Shown here in pieces: positions 53,210-62,634 of a DNA stretch of 64,000 bases; positions within the stretch are counted from its first letter, which is position 1; each line of letters opens with the position of its first letter. The notes below the pieces were generated by a model, which was given only the letters and a program-made list of their open reading frames with translations, was not told where the DNA came from and did not search any database. Source of the DNA: Candidimonas nitroreducens (lineage in GTDB: Bacteria > Pseudomonadota > Gammaproteobacteria > Burkholderiales > Burkholderiaceae_B); the NCBI RefSeq assembly GCF_002209565.1, contig NZ_NJIH01000006.1:62001-126000 (forward strand), read 5' to 3'. A program made the translations under genes and the position numbers.

Positions 53210-55886
53210 GACTCAAGTCATATATGAGCCCCAACTTTTCGTCGAAGCACACACGTAGCCCCGAAACAATACAACTCCCTTCGCGCAACAGTAGGGGATA
53301 CATATCACGCAACCATGGATGTTCCACAAAACAGGCTGGCGCTTCCTGCTCTCGAAAGCTCTCCACCAATTCTCTACGAGATACCTTGATCTGGCGTGCA
53401 TACAGCATTCGGGCAACGTCGTCACCCAACACCGTGGACGAATCAAAACACTGACCATCCTGGCCAATGCGCCAACCAGCGAGCGTTTCCCACAGTGGAA
53501 TCAGAGTGACAGACTCGGGGCCAAGTCGAGTTTTTGCTTCGATCCCCCTTCCCTGGCCAGCCTCATGGCCTTGCAAACGATCGGCATAAGCACTGGCTGG
53601 ATCCTCGCGCGGATCCAGTGCCACATTTTTTGCCAGCTGGCGTTGATACTGAAGCTCGCCGAGATGCTCACCAAGAAGCTTGTCTTCCGCTCGCTCACTG
53701 AGTAGGAGATTCCAGTCATCAGGAAGCGACTCTGCCATGTCGTATACCGATTGAACATATCGATCAATGTCCAAGGGCAATTGCAAAACCGGCTGCTCTT
53801 TCAAAAACTCCCAAGTTCTCAAAAGAATCAAAGGGTCATAAACATACATCCACTTGGTTTCTTTGAGTTCTGGGAGGCGATCTCGCACCAGACCCGCTAC
53901 CCGTAAACAGACAAACTCATGCTGTTTAGGCCGGGCGCGAGCATGCCGGTGCAAGCGCCCGGCACGCTGCAACAACAGATCGATCGGCGCCAAGTCGCTG
54001 AACATGAAATCAAAGTCCAGATCTAGACTCTGCTCAACAACCTGTGTGGCAACCAACAAGGCCTGCTGTGGGCGCTGGCCATTCACACCAAAAAGATTCA
54101 GTACCTGCTGCTCAATCGATACTCGTTGACTGGCAGGGAACCTCGCATGAAACAACATCAAAGTTACTTGGCCGAAACACCTCTCCGACAGTATTTGATA
54201 TAAGGCTTGGGCACGATCCACTGTATTGACAATGATTGCTCCGCAGCCACCGTCCTGCAGAAGACTCAGACCCTCAACAGCAATCGCTTCCAAATCTTCC
54301 GGAACAGACGCCAAATATAAAGAGAAGCTGCGCTGCGCTTCAAACTCGCGGCTCTGGATGCCGCTTTCATCCGCCAGAGTGACACATGGATAACTTCGTA
54401 CGGGAACTTCCACCTGATTGTTGTCGCACCATGCGGCCAAAAACTCTCGCTTACGCCTAGCTGGCAAAGTAGCGCTCATCAAGATGACTGAGCTTCCCAA
54501 CTCCCGAAGCCAGCGCAGCAAAGTGACGATCAAATCAGAGGTATACGTGTCATATGCATGAACCTCATCAAAAATAACAACCCGATTTGCCAGCCCCCAT
54601 AAACGAACGAAATGATGTTTCACCGGTAACGCCGCATATAGTGCCTGATCAACGGTACCGACTCCATACGGCGACAGCAGGGGCCGCCTGCGCTGCCCAA
54701 ACCACGCAGAGGCTGACAAACTTTCGGCGGCAGAATCATCGACCCCCTGTGTACGTTGTATATCTACCAAACGTAGATGCGCCAAATCGTCATTTAGAAA
54801 TGCCCCACCGTGTGCCAATTGAACATCTATATGCCGCTCGGCAAAGGCTTCCAGAAATTTCAATGTCCTCTCGAACATGGCGTTGCCTGTTGCCTGGGTC
54901 GGCATTGCAACATACACACCACGATGCTGATTTTGTCGTTGTAAGCGTAACGCTGCCAAAAAGGCTAACTCCGTCTTGCCCTCACCCATTGGGGCCTCGA
55001 TAATCAACAGCGACGAACCGCGCGACTGTTGCAATAACTGATCGCCAACAATCTGAAGCGGTCTTGGTGAAATATTCTTTCGACCCGTTATACGCTCCAG
55101 TAAGCGATCAAGCGACTGGTCGTCAGCCAATAACGGCTGAAAATCCGACCAACCTATTTCTTTCAACGCCAGCCGGGCAAGCTCATGCGAATATTGAAAA
55201 TAGGCACCCAGATCATCTTTACGCTCGCCTAGCGGAAACCATTCTGGGTTGGAGGCAATCCAATCCACGGCACTCGTCAAGCCTGCCAGCCAGTTGATGA
55301 AGGCGAATGACAGCGTATCAACACTGGGGTGCCGAACCGGCGCCAGCACTGAAAAGTAGGTATCCAGCAACGACTGTCGGGCTTGCTCCCAAGAAGCGGG
55401 TTCGCGGAGCGGTGTACTGCTATTGATCTCTTGCTGTAAAAAATGCCACCCGTGGTGCGCGCTAACAGCCCTCACAGAAGTCGATAACCAACCTCCCGCC
55501 AAAGGCCATATTCCGAAGAGCGGCCTCCCAAGCAATGCGGCTGTCGCACACGAATGCCTGTCCACTCGGCACGCAGAGGCCGGAAACTGAAACCCGGCTT
55601 GCTCATCTGCACGCATTCCTTGAGGCCATTTGGCCTGGAAACCAGGGATCGCCTTACCAAAATCATGCAAACCGACCATACAAGCCAACCAACGTAGTGC
55701 CTCATCAGGCAACATACCCAATTGGCCAGATACCCACAGCATCGTCGAAGGAGGCTCCAAAGCCAAAAGAGATTCAGTGGTCGCTGCAACATCCAGCATA
55801 TGAGCCAACAAACCATGCCCGCCAGACTCACCGCTCTTCGCCCAAAGCGTGCGAACTTGAGTTGCAAGCTCTGAAAAGTAAAGCAT
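53193..55886 (-). CDS. cas3: CRISPR-associated helicase-nuclease Cas3, type I-E
   Basis: An 897-residue effector that unwinds and degrades target DNA after Cascade binding. The N-terminal HD nuclease has His29 (GLLAHMLDVA) and His74-Asp75 (GLHDFGKAI); the SF2 helicase has a Walker A IEAPMGEGKTELAFL (about 296-310), DEVH at 440-443 and SATLP near 471, with QRAGRLHRH later. ATG 55886 follows GAGGAGG at good spacing; codons up to 55976 are not family-like. The last residues (SHPH) and the stop are encoded within a decayed repeat. It is set apart from cas8e by about 280 bases, as in E. coli. Confidence 0.96.
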   Translation of the reverse strand: MLYFSELATQVRTLWAKSGESGGHGLLAHMLDVAATTESLLALEPPSTMLWVSGQLGMLPDEALRWLACMVGLHDFGKAIPGFQAKWPQGMRADEQAGFQFPASACRVDRHSCATAALLGRPLFGIWPLAGGWLSTSVRAVSAHHGWHFLQQEINSSTPLREPASWEQARQSLLDTYFSVLAPVRHPSVDTLSFAFINWLAGLTSAVDWIASNPEWFPLGERKDDLGAYFQYSHELARLALKEIGWSDFQPLLADDQSLDRLLERITGRKNISPRPLQIVGDQLLQQSRGSSLLIIEAPMGEGKTELAFLAALRLQRQNQHRGVYVAMPTQATGNAMFERTLKFLEAFAERHIDVQLAHGGAFLNDDLAHLRLVDIQRTQGVDDSAAESLSASAWFGQRRRPLLSPYGVGTVDQALYAALPVKHHFVRLWGLANRVVIFDEVHAYDTYTSDLIVTLLRWLRELGSSVILMSATLPARRKREFLAAWCDNNQVEVPVRSYPCVTLADESGIQSREFEAQRSFSLYLASVPEDLEAIAVEGLSLLQDGGCGAIIVNTVDRAQALYQILSERCFGQVTLMLFHARFPASQRVSIEQQVLNLFGVNGQRPQQALLVATQVVEQSLDLDFDFMFSDLAPIDLLLQRAGRLHRHARARPKQHEFVCLRVAGLVRDRLPELKETKWMYVYDPLILLRTWEFLKEQPVLQLPLDIDRYVQSVYDMAESLPDDWNLLLSERAEDKLLGEHLGELQYQRQLAKNVALDPREDPASAYADRLQGHEAGQGRGIEAKTRLGPESVTLIPLWETLAGWRIGQDGQCFDSSTVLGDDVARMLYARQIKVSRRELVESFREQEAPACFVEHPWLRDMYPLLLREGSCIVSGLRVCFDEKLGLIYDLSPSHPH

Positions 55887-56057
55887 GCGTGGCCTCCTCA
55901 ATTCGGCATCTTCTAAGAATGAATAATCGCAATATATTTCCATACAAATAGGAGAAGCAACCTCACGCCATCGCATGGCCTACCCAACGGTAGCATCTAT
56001 ACCAACGTCGCCAACGCAGCTCAGGGCGTCGACATCCTGCCTACCGAACCGTACATA
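55887..56057. other. Gap between CRISPR array 2 and cas3
   Basis: About 170 bases holding no gene. The part next to cas3 (55915-55955) is A+T-rich (AATAATCGCAATATATTTCC) and likely contains the leftward cas3 promoter. No further repeat could be found beyond the degenerate one at 56058. Confidence 0.45.
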
Positions 56058-57917
56058 AGGTGATCTTTCCGCCATACGGAGAACACGAACATGATGTTCG
56101 AAGAAGATGAGGTAGCTTACAGTTCACCTCCGCATACGCGGAGAACACGAGAAATGGCGCACCTTGGCCATGCCAAACGCCGGTTCATCTCCGCATACGC
56201 GGAGAACACACGGCGGGAAGTGATCCATGGGCGACCTGGAGCGGTTCATCTCCGCATACGCGGAGAACGCTGATGACCAGTCGGAGAAACACTCCAAACA
56301 ACCGGTTCATCTCCGCATACGCGGAGAACACCAGGGCCCCAGCTCGAGTTCGCCCGGGGCCGGCGGTTCATCTCCGCATACGCGGAGAACACCGGGGAAA
56401 CGACTGCATGCCCTTGATGGGGATCGGTTCATCTCCGCATACGCGGAGAACACGATGAGCTCATGACCTACGCCACCGTCCTCGACGGTTCATCTCCGCA
56501 TACGCGGAGAACACGCCTTAAGCGAATCAATAGTCGGGCCTAACGTCGGTTCATCTCCGCATACGCGGAGAACACCCGGATACCGATCATCGAGATTGAG
56601 TGCCATGCGGTTCATCTCCGCATACACGGAGAACACGCTGGCAGCCCTGTCACCCGCTGATCTGCGTGCGGTTCATCTCCGCATACGCGGAGAACACCGT
56701 TGGGTGTCATTTTTCCGGCGTCCACGGCGCGGTTCATCTCCGCATACGCGGAGAACACGCAGGGCACTGGGGATTTCAAGACGGATTCAGCGGTTCATCT
56801 CCGCATACGCGGAGAACACCGATCGCGGCCGCGGCGATCGGTTCGACCTGCCGGTTCATCTCCGCATACGCGGAGAACACATTCGGCCCCAGGTATCGGA
56901 ATCCTCATCCGTCGGTTCATCTCCGCATACGCGGAGAACACCACCCCCGCAGACGAGTTAGCTGAACGATGGGCGGTTCATCTCCGCATACGCGGAGAAC
57001 ACACGCATGCTTCATAGCTGAGGATATTGTGGATCGGTTCATCTCCGCATACGCGGAGAACACGCGAACAAGATCACCGACGAATCCTGGTACTACGGTT
57101 CATCTCCGCATACGCGGAGAACACCTCTATGGCCGCCGGCTATGCGGGGCTGGACAAGGTTCATCTCCGCATACGCGGAGAACACATCCAACAAGGACAC
57201 AATCGTGGCAGTAGTATCGGTTCATCTCCGCATACGCGGAGAACACGCCCGGGCCATGCGCCGGCCGTCCGACCTCGGCGGTTCATCTCCGCATACGCGG
57301 AGAACACAGGTAGATAGTCACGAACTCCATACCCAGGATCGGTTCATCTCCGCATACGCGGAGAACACGTGGCATACATCCTTCATGCGACGCTCTGGCA
57401 CGGTTCATCTCCGCATACGCGGAGAACACCAACTGGTGACGATCGATGCGGAATCAAGCGTCGGTTCATCTCCGCATACGCGGAGAACACACATCATGTC
57501 ATTCCACATTGAAAAACCTCTGTGGTTCATCTCCGCATACGCGGAGAACACGCGGTGAGCTTAGGAAGGGTGATTTCCGAAACCGGTTCATCTCCGCATA
57601 CGCGGAGAACACACCATCGGAGCGGAAAAGAGAATGGGACGTTCCGGTTCATCTCCGCATACGCGGAGAACACGTATGCTCAGCCGTCCGGAGAAGGTGG
57701 GTATCCGGTTCATCTCCGCATACGCGGAGAACACCATAGACATCTGAAAAGAATCACCTGGAAGCACGGTTCATCTCCGCATACGCGGAGAACACACGAG
57801 CATGTTCGGCGTACCGTAGATATCAAACGGTTCATCTCCGCATACGCGGAGAACACGTCCTGATGCCAGGTTGCAGCGTCCGGAGTATCGGTTCATCTCC
57901 GCATACGCGGAGAACAC
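56058..57917 (-). CRISPR. CRISPR array 2 (type I-E): 31 repeats, 30 spacers
   Basis: Thirty good repeats of 29 bases stand at 61-base period from 56120-56148 to 57889-57917, plus a badly degenerate one at 56058-56086 at the leader-distal end. Spacers are 32 bases (one of 33). In crRNA sense (minus strand) the repeat begins GTGTTCTCCGCG and ends GCGGAGATGAACCG, with a CTCCGC/GCGGAG stem around GTAT. Repeat variants: the second from the left has CACCTC, 56242-56270 ends GAACGC, and 56608-56636 has CATACAC. The leader is at the right. The second spacer from the leader (57796-57827) overlaps a spacer in array 1. Confidence 0.98.
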
Positions 57918-57995
57918 TCTAAACATAAACCATTGATCTAACTAAAAAAAATAAGCATACAAAATTCTACCGATTTTTTTGTTAAAGAACAGCCG
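57918..57995 (-). promoter_or_regulatory. Leader of CRISPR array 2
   Basis: A+T-rich stretch right of the last repeat. ATTCTACCGATTTTTTTGTT at 57964-57983, continuing AAAG, starts 47 bases from the array end, exactly as its counterpart does in the array 1 leader. The array-proximal end in transcription sense reads GTTTATGTTTAGA, close to what is remembered of the E. coli K-12 leader end. It would drive leftward transcription of the array towards cas3. Confidence 0.8.
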
Positions 57996-58238
57996 CCTAA
58001 TGTCACAGGAAAAAAGCCCCTCGGCTTTCCTATGGCACATTCACAATGATATCTTTAGCAAAACGACTAGGCTACTTACAACAACTACCTTGGCACACCG
58101 ATCCCGCATCGGACAATGATACTGCCTTACCCATACCAATCGGTACACCCTCTATTCGAAAAAGGCCTCCTGCGCCCACCCTCGCCATGAACGATAATAC
58201 TGTCTGCTTCACCAATTTACACACATAGATTCCCCCGC
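57996..58238. other. Gap between the array 2 leader and mutS
   Basis: About 240 bases. A weak hairpin AAAGCC-CCTC-GGCTTT lies near 58012-58030. An open frame of 60 codons from ATG 58046 shows no family features and is not called. The mutS promoter should be here, but no strong -35/-10 pair is evident. Confidence 0.4.
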
Positions 58239-60893
58239 ATGGCCACCCCTGACCTTTCCAACCACACCCCCATGATGCAGCAGTACCTCAAGCTGAAGGC
58301 GCAAGCCGGCTCGTACTTGCTGTTCTATCGCATGGGCGATTTCTACGAGATGTTCTACGACGATGCGCAGCGCGGGGCGAAGCTGCTGAATCTGACGCTG
58401 ACCAAGCGCGGTACGTCCAACGGGGCGCCGATACCGATGGCGGGGGTGCCGGTGCATGCGATGGAGCAATACCTGGCGCGGCTGGTGGCGCTGGGGGAAT
58501 CGGTGGCGATTTGCGAGCAGATCGGCGACCCGGCGGCGAGCAAGGGGCCGGTGGAGCGCAAGATCGTGCGCATTGTGACGCCGGGCACGCTGACGGACGA
58601 GGCGCTGCTGCCGGCCAAGGCCGACCGGATGATCGCCGCGGTGCACGTGGCGCGGCACAACAAGACGCTGCGCGCGGGGCTGGCCTGGATGAATCTGGCT
58701 AATGGCGAGTTCAAGGCGACCGAGTGCGCCGCGGATATGCTGGATTCGGAACTGCACCGCGTGGCTCCGGCGGAACTGGTGTGCGGCGAAAGCCAGCGCA
58801 CGGCCGCGGCGGGCGACGCCGACGGCATGGCGGTCAGCACGATTCCGGATTGGCATTTTGAGCTGGACGGCGCGCGCCAGGCGCTGCAGCAGCATTTCGG
58901 CGTAGATACGCTGGACGGCTTCGATCTGGCAGGAATGCCGCTGGCGACCAGCGCGGCGGGGGCGCTGCTGCGTTATGTCAGCCGCACGCAGTCGCAAACG
59001 CTGTCGCATGTGCAGTCCATTAGCGCGGATCGCGCCGGAGCGTATGTGGTGCTGGATCCGGTCACGCGCAAGAATCTGGAGCTGACCGAGACGCTGAGCG
59101 GCGAGGAAAGTCCGACGCTGTTGTCGACGCTGGATCATTGCGAAACGCCGATGGGCAGCCGATTGCTGCGCCGCTGGCTGCATAATCCGCTGCGCGACAA
59201 TGCGGCCGTGCTGCAGCGCCAGGAGGCGATCCGTGCGCTGCTGGCGGCCCCGGGCCCCGAGGCGGCGCTGGAAGCCGACCCGCCGTTGGACGCGCTGCGC
59301 CGCCAGCTGAATCGCTATCCGGATATCGAACGCATTGCCACGCGGGTGGCGCTGCGCTCGGTGCGCCCGCGCGAGCTGGCCAGCCTGCGCGATGCGCTGG
59401 GCGAGCTGCCGGCGCTGGCCGAGACGGTGCGCGATGCCTTCGCGCCCGTGGGCAAGCTGCAGCAGTTTGCGGCACAAATGCAGCTGGCTCCGGCATTGCA
59501 TGCTCTGCTGCAGCAGGCTATTGCCGCCGAGCCGGCGCTGCTGGTGCGCGACGGCGGGGTAATCGCGCCGGGCTACGACGCGCAGCTCGACGAACTGCGC
59601 CAGTTGGCCAGCGACAATGGCGAATTCCTGGTCGAGCTCGAGGCGCGCGAGCGCGCCCGCACGGGCATCGGCAATCTGCGCGTGGAATTCAATCGCGTGC
59701 ACGGTTTCTATATAGAGGTATCGCGCGGCCAGGCCGATAAGGTGCCGGACGACTATCGTCGGCGCCAGACGCTGAAGAATGCCGAGCGCTACATCACGCC
59801 CGAGCTCAAGAGCTGGGAAGACAAGGTGCTGTCGGCCAAGGACCGCAGCCTGGCGCGGGAAAAGGCGCTGTTCGACGAGCTGCTGGATCAGTTGGCTCCC
59901 ACGGTGCCGGCGCTGTCGCAATGCGCGGCGGCGCTGGCCGAACTGGACGTGCTGGCGGCGCTGGCGGAACACGCGCGGCAGAATGAATGGGCGGCGCCGG
60001 AACTGTGCGAGGCCAGCGAGATCGCTATCGAGGCGGGCCGCCATCCTGTGGTGGAGCGCAGCATCGAGCGCTTTACGCCGAACGACTGTGAACTAGGCCC
60101 GCAGCGGCGCATGCTGTTGATCACCGGCCCGAACATGGGCGGCAAGTCCACGTATATGCGCCAGGTGGCGCTGATCGTGCTGCTGGCGCGCACGGGCAGT
60201 TTCGTGCCCGCCGCCAGCGCGCGCATCGGCCAGATAGATCGCATTTTCACGCGCATCGGCGCGGCCGACGATCTGGCCGGAGGCCGCTCCACCTTCATGA
60301 TGGAGATGACCGAGGCGGCCGCGATCCTGGCCGCCAGCACGCCGCAGAGCCTGGTGCTGATGGACGAGATCGGGCGCGGCACGTCGACTTACGATGGCCT
60401 GGCGCTGGCCTGGTCGATCGCCCATCGGCTACTGACCCACAACCAGGCGCTGACGCTGTTCGCCACGCATTATTTCGAGATCACGCGCCTGCCGGGCGAG
60501 GCCCCGTACGCGGCCAATATCCACCTGGCGGCGGCGGAATCGCCCTCGGGCATTGTGTTCCTGCACCAGGTGCAGCCGGGCCCAGCCAGCCGCAGCTACG
60601 GAATCCAGGTGGCGCAGCGCGCCGGCATCCCGCCGGCGGTGATACGCCGCGCCAGCCAGGAACTGAGCCGGCTGGAGGCACGCGGCGCCCCCACCCCGCA
60701 GCTGGATCTGTTCGCCGCGGCGGCCTCGCAGGAACAGGGCGAGGAATCGTCCGAGGCCGATACGTCGGGGCAGGAACAGCGGGAACCGGCCGCCGATGCG
60801 CTCAGGACAGAGCTGACCGCCATCGACCCCGACCAGCTCACGCCGCGTGAAGCGCTGGACGCGCTCTATCGCCTGCGCAATGAGTATCTGTGA
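58239..60893 (+). CDS. mutS: DNA mismatch repair protein MutS
   Basis: An 884-residue mismatch sensor. The mismatch-binding domain begins with [20 protein letters not shown] and the Phe-x-Glu motif in [14 protein letters not shown] (about residue 30-43). The C-terminal ATPase has Walker [16 protein letters not shown] (about 628-642), Walker [18 protein letters not shown] (about 704-720) and [11 protein letters not shown]. The last 50 residues, with an acidic linker ([12 protein letters not shown]), are the tetramer region. Normal length. It follows array 2 directly, so the CRISPR-Cas locus occupies the space just before mutS. Confidence 0.98.
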   Translation: MATPDLSNHTPMMQQYLKLKAQAGSYLLFYRMGDFYEMFYDDAQRGAKLLNLTLTKRGTSNGAPIPMAGVPVHAMEQYLARLVALGESVAICEQIGDPAASKGPVERKIVRIVTPGTLTDEALLPAKADRMIAAVHVARHNKTLRAGLAWMNLANGEFKATECAADMLDSELHRVAPAELVCGESQRTAAAGDADGMAVSTIPDWHFELDGARQALQQHFGVDTLDGFDLAGMPLATSAAGALLRYVSRTQSQTLSHVQSISADRAGAYVVLDPVTRKNLELTETLSGEESPTLLSTLDHCETPMGSRLLRRWLHNPLRDNAAVLQRQEAIRALLAAPGPEAALEADPPLDALRRQLNRYPDIERIATRVALRSVRPRELASLRDALGELPALAETVRDAFAPVGKLQQFAAQMQLAPALHALLQQAIAAEPALLVRDGGVIAPGYDAQLDELRQLASDNGEFLVELEARERARTGIGNLRVEFNRVHGFYIEVSRGQADKVPDDYRRRQTLKNAERYITPELKSWEDKVLSAKDRSLAREKALFDELLDQLAPTVPALSQCAAALAELDVLAALAEHARQNEWAAPELCEASEIAIEAGRHPVVERSIERFTPNDCELGPQRRMLLITGPNMGGKSTYMRQVALIVLLARTGSFVPAASARIGQIDRIFTRIGAADDLAGGRSTFMMEMTEAAAILAASTPQSLVLMDEIGRGTSTYDGLALAWSIAHRLLTHNQALTLFATHYFEITRLPGEAPYAANIHLAAAESPSGIVFLHQVQPGPASRSYGIQVAQRAGIPPAVIRRASQELSRLEARGAPTPQLDLFAAAASQEQGEESSEADTSGQEQREPAADALRTELTAIDPDQLTPREALDALYRLRNEYL

Positions 60894-61092
60894 TTCGGGA
60901 CATAGAATCCGACATGCTTCCGACACGGCCTGACACACCCCTCGCATGGCCTGACATGGCTCGACAAAATCCTGCGCCTGATCCGATGCCGTCCGCGCGG
61001 CCGGCCGCCACGGTGGTGCATAGCGAACGGCGCAATACCGCCGGCGTTCCGCCGCAAATCCGCGAAGCATCTCGTTGCGACATCTCTCACTC

Positions 61093-62277
61093 ATGAACAT
61101 CAATCGCCCCCTCGCCCTGCTGGGTGGGCTTACGCCGCAAGCCTTCATGCGGCGCTACTGGCAGCGCCGGCCGCTGTTGATCCGGCAGGCCATACCGGGC
61201 TTCCACCCGGGGCTGTCGATCGCGGACATACGCGCGCTGGTGCGCCGCGAAGAGGTGGAATCGCGCCTGGTGTGGCAGGACACGGCGGGCTGGCACATGA
61301 AGCACGGCCCGTTCGCCCGGCTGCCGGCCATGCGCCGCCCAGGCTGGACGGCGCTGGCGCAAAGCGTGGATCTGCATGACGACGCCACGGCCGAGCTGAT
61401 GCAGCGCTTCCGCTTCATTGCGGATGCCCGGCTGGACGACGCGATGATCAGCATCGCCTCGGAGGGCGGCGGTGTGGGCCCGCACTTCGACAGCTACGAC
61501 GTGTTCCTGCTGCAGGCCGAGGGCCGCCGGCGCTGGCGCATTGGCAGCCAGCAGGATCTGGACTTGGTTCCCGGGCTGCCGCTGAAGATATTGCGCGACT
61601 TTCGCCCCGAGACGGAATACGTGCTGGAGCCCGGCGATATGCTGTACCTGCCGCCGCACATCGCCCACGAAGGGGTGGCGCTGGACGCGTGCATGACGAT
61701 ATCTGTGGGTTTCCGCGCCCCTACCCTGGCCGTGCTGGCCCGCGGCATGCTGGAGGCGGCGGGGGATCAGATCATGGCCCGCGCAGGCGGCGACGGCGGC
61801 CTGTACGGCAACCCGCCGCTGCCCGGGCCGGATCTGGGCGGCCGTTTCCGCGATGCGGGCACGGCCGCAACGACCAGCCCCGCGCGCCTGCCCGACACGC
61901 TGCTGCGCGCCGCCTGCGAAGCGGTTCAGTGCGTACGCTTGGACGAGGCGCTGGCGGCCCGCTATCTGGGCATGTGGCTGAGCGAGCCGCCGCAGGCGGC
62001 GTACTTCGAACCGCCGGACGAGCCGGTGGAACTCGAGCCCGCCCGGCCCGCCACCGGCCGCCTGGAACTGGACCGCTGCACGCGCCTGCTGTATCGCGGC
62101 AGCAACATGTTCATCAATGGCGAGCTGGCGCCGCTGCCAGCCAGCGCGGTGCTGCGGCGCCTGGCCGACGAGCGTCGCCTGCCCCTGACCCCGGCCCGCC
62201 TGCGCGCCCTGGGCCCGGAACGGCGCGAAATGCTGAACGAATGGCTGAGCGAAGGCTGGCTGCACTATAGGGATTAG
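61093..62277 (+). CDS. roxA: Ribosomal protein L16 arginine hydroxylase-like JmjC oxygenase (RoxA/YcfD)
   Basis: A 394-residue cupin-fold 2-oxoglutarate/Fe(II) oxygenase; E. coli YcfD hydroxylates an arginine of ribosomal protein L16. The N-terminal FMRRYWQRRPLLIRQAIPGF and the iron site GVGPHFDSYDVFLLQ (His-x-Asp about 129-131) with the distal His in PPHIAHEGVAL (about 193) are visible, followed by the dimerisation and winged-helix-like C-terminal domains. ATG 61093 is used; an earlier in-frame start at 61075 adds six residues. It follows mutS by 200 bases on the same strand. Confidence 0.9.
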   Translation: MNINRPLALLGGLTPQAFMRRYWQRRPLLIRQAIPGFHPGLSIADIRALVRREEVESRLVWQDTAGWHMKHGPFARLPAMRRPGWTALAQSVDLHDDATAELMQRFRFIADARLDDAMISIASEGGGVGPHFDSYDVFLLQAEGRRRWRIGSQQDLDLVPGLPLKILRDFRPETEYVLEPGDMLYLPPHIAHEGVALDACMTISVGFRAPTLAVLARGMLEAAGDQIMARAGGDGGLYGNPPLPGPDLGGRFRDAGTAATTSPARLPDTLLRAACEAVQCVRLDEALAARYLGMWLSEPPQAAYFEPPDEPVELEPARPATGRLELDRCTRLLYRGSNMFINGELAPLPASAVLRRLADERRLPLTPARLRALGPERREMLNEWLSEGWLHYRD

Positions 62278-62634
62278 GGCAAGTTTGGCGCAGACGTTTA
62301 CCGCCTTCCCACAGCGCCCGTTCCGCGCAGTGCTTCGCAGACTGCAAACACCTGAACCGCAAGTGCGCCGAAGCCTATAGCCGCCCAGAAGAGGTCGCAT
62401 GGCCACAAAAAGGCTACTCCTGGGCGTTTTTATTCATGCTCGCCGCGGCGCCATCGCGGCCGCGTTTCGCGCCTCGGATGACAGGCCCACACGGCCACAG
62501 AGCATCCCGGCGGGCCATATACCCCGCGCAGAATAAACTTATACGCGCATAAGGAAATAAGCATCGCATCGTTCGTTTGAACGGCACACCTCCCTAGAAT
62601 TAGGGCTACCCCTGATTCTCTCTGCGAGCGACCG
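62278..62634. other. Intergenic region upstream of cysJ
   Basis: About 357 bases without a credible gene. The last 110 bases turn A+T-rich (ATAAACTTATACGCGCATAA at 62533-62552, then GGAAATAAGC) and presumably carry the cysJ promoter and a CysB-type activator site, with a small TTAT-N6-ATAA dyad at 62540-62553. No riboswitch or RNA gene was recognised. Confidence 0.4.

Noticed and set aside
56091-57863. Plus-strand open frames in array 2 encoding repeated FISAYAENT, VHLRIRGEH and SSPHTRRT peptides
   Set aside because: These are the three translations of the CRISPR repeat. Stop-free reading is a by-product of the repeat and 61-base period; such proteins are a known annotation artefact.
58046-58228. 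Sixty-codon open frame between the array 2 leader and mutS
   Set aside because: No ribosome-binding site, family motif or codon bias; the region is leader-adjacent DNA and the mutS promoter.
58239-60044. A 611-codon open frame antisense to mutS
   Set aside because: High G+C codon bias leaves the antisense strand free of stops. The sense frame is unmistakable MutS, and the antisense product is Arg/Gln/His-rich without domains.
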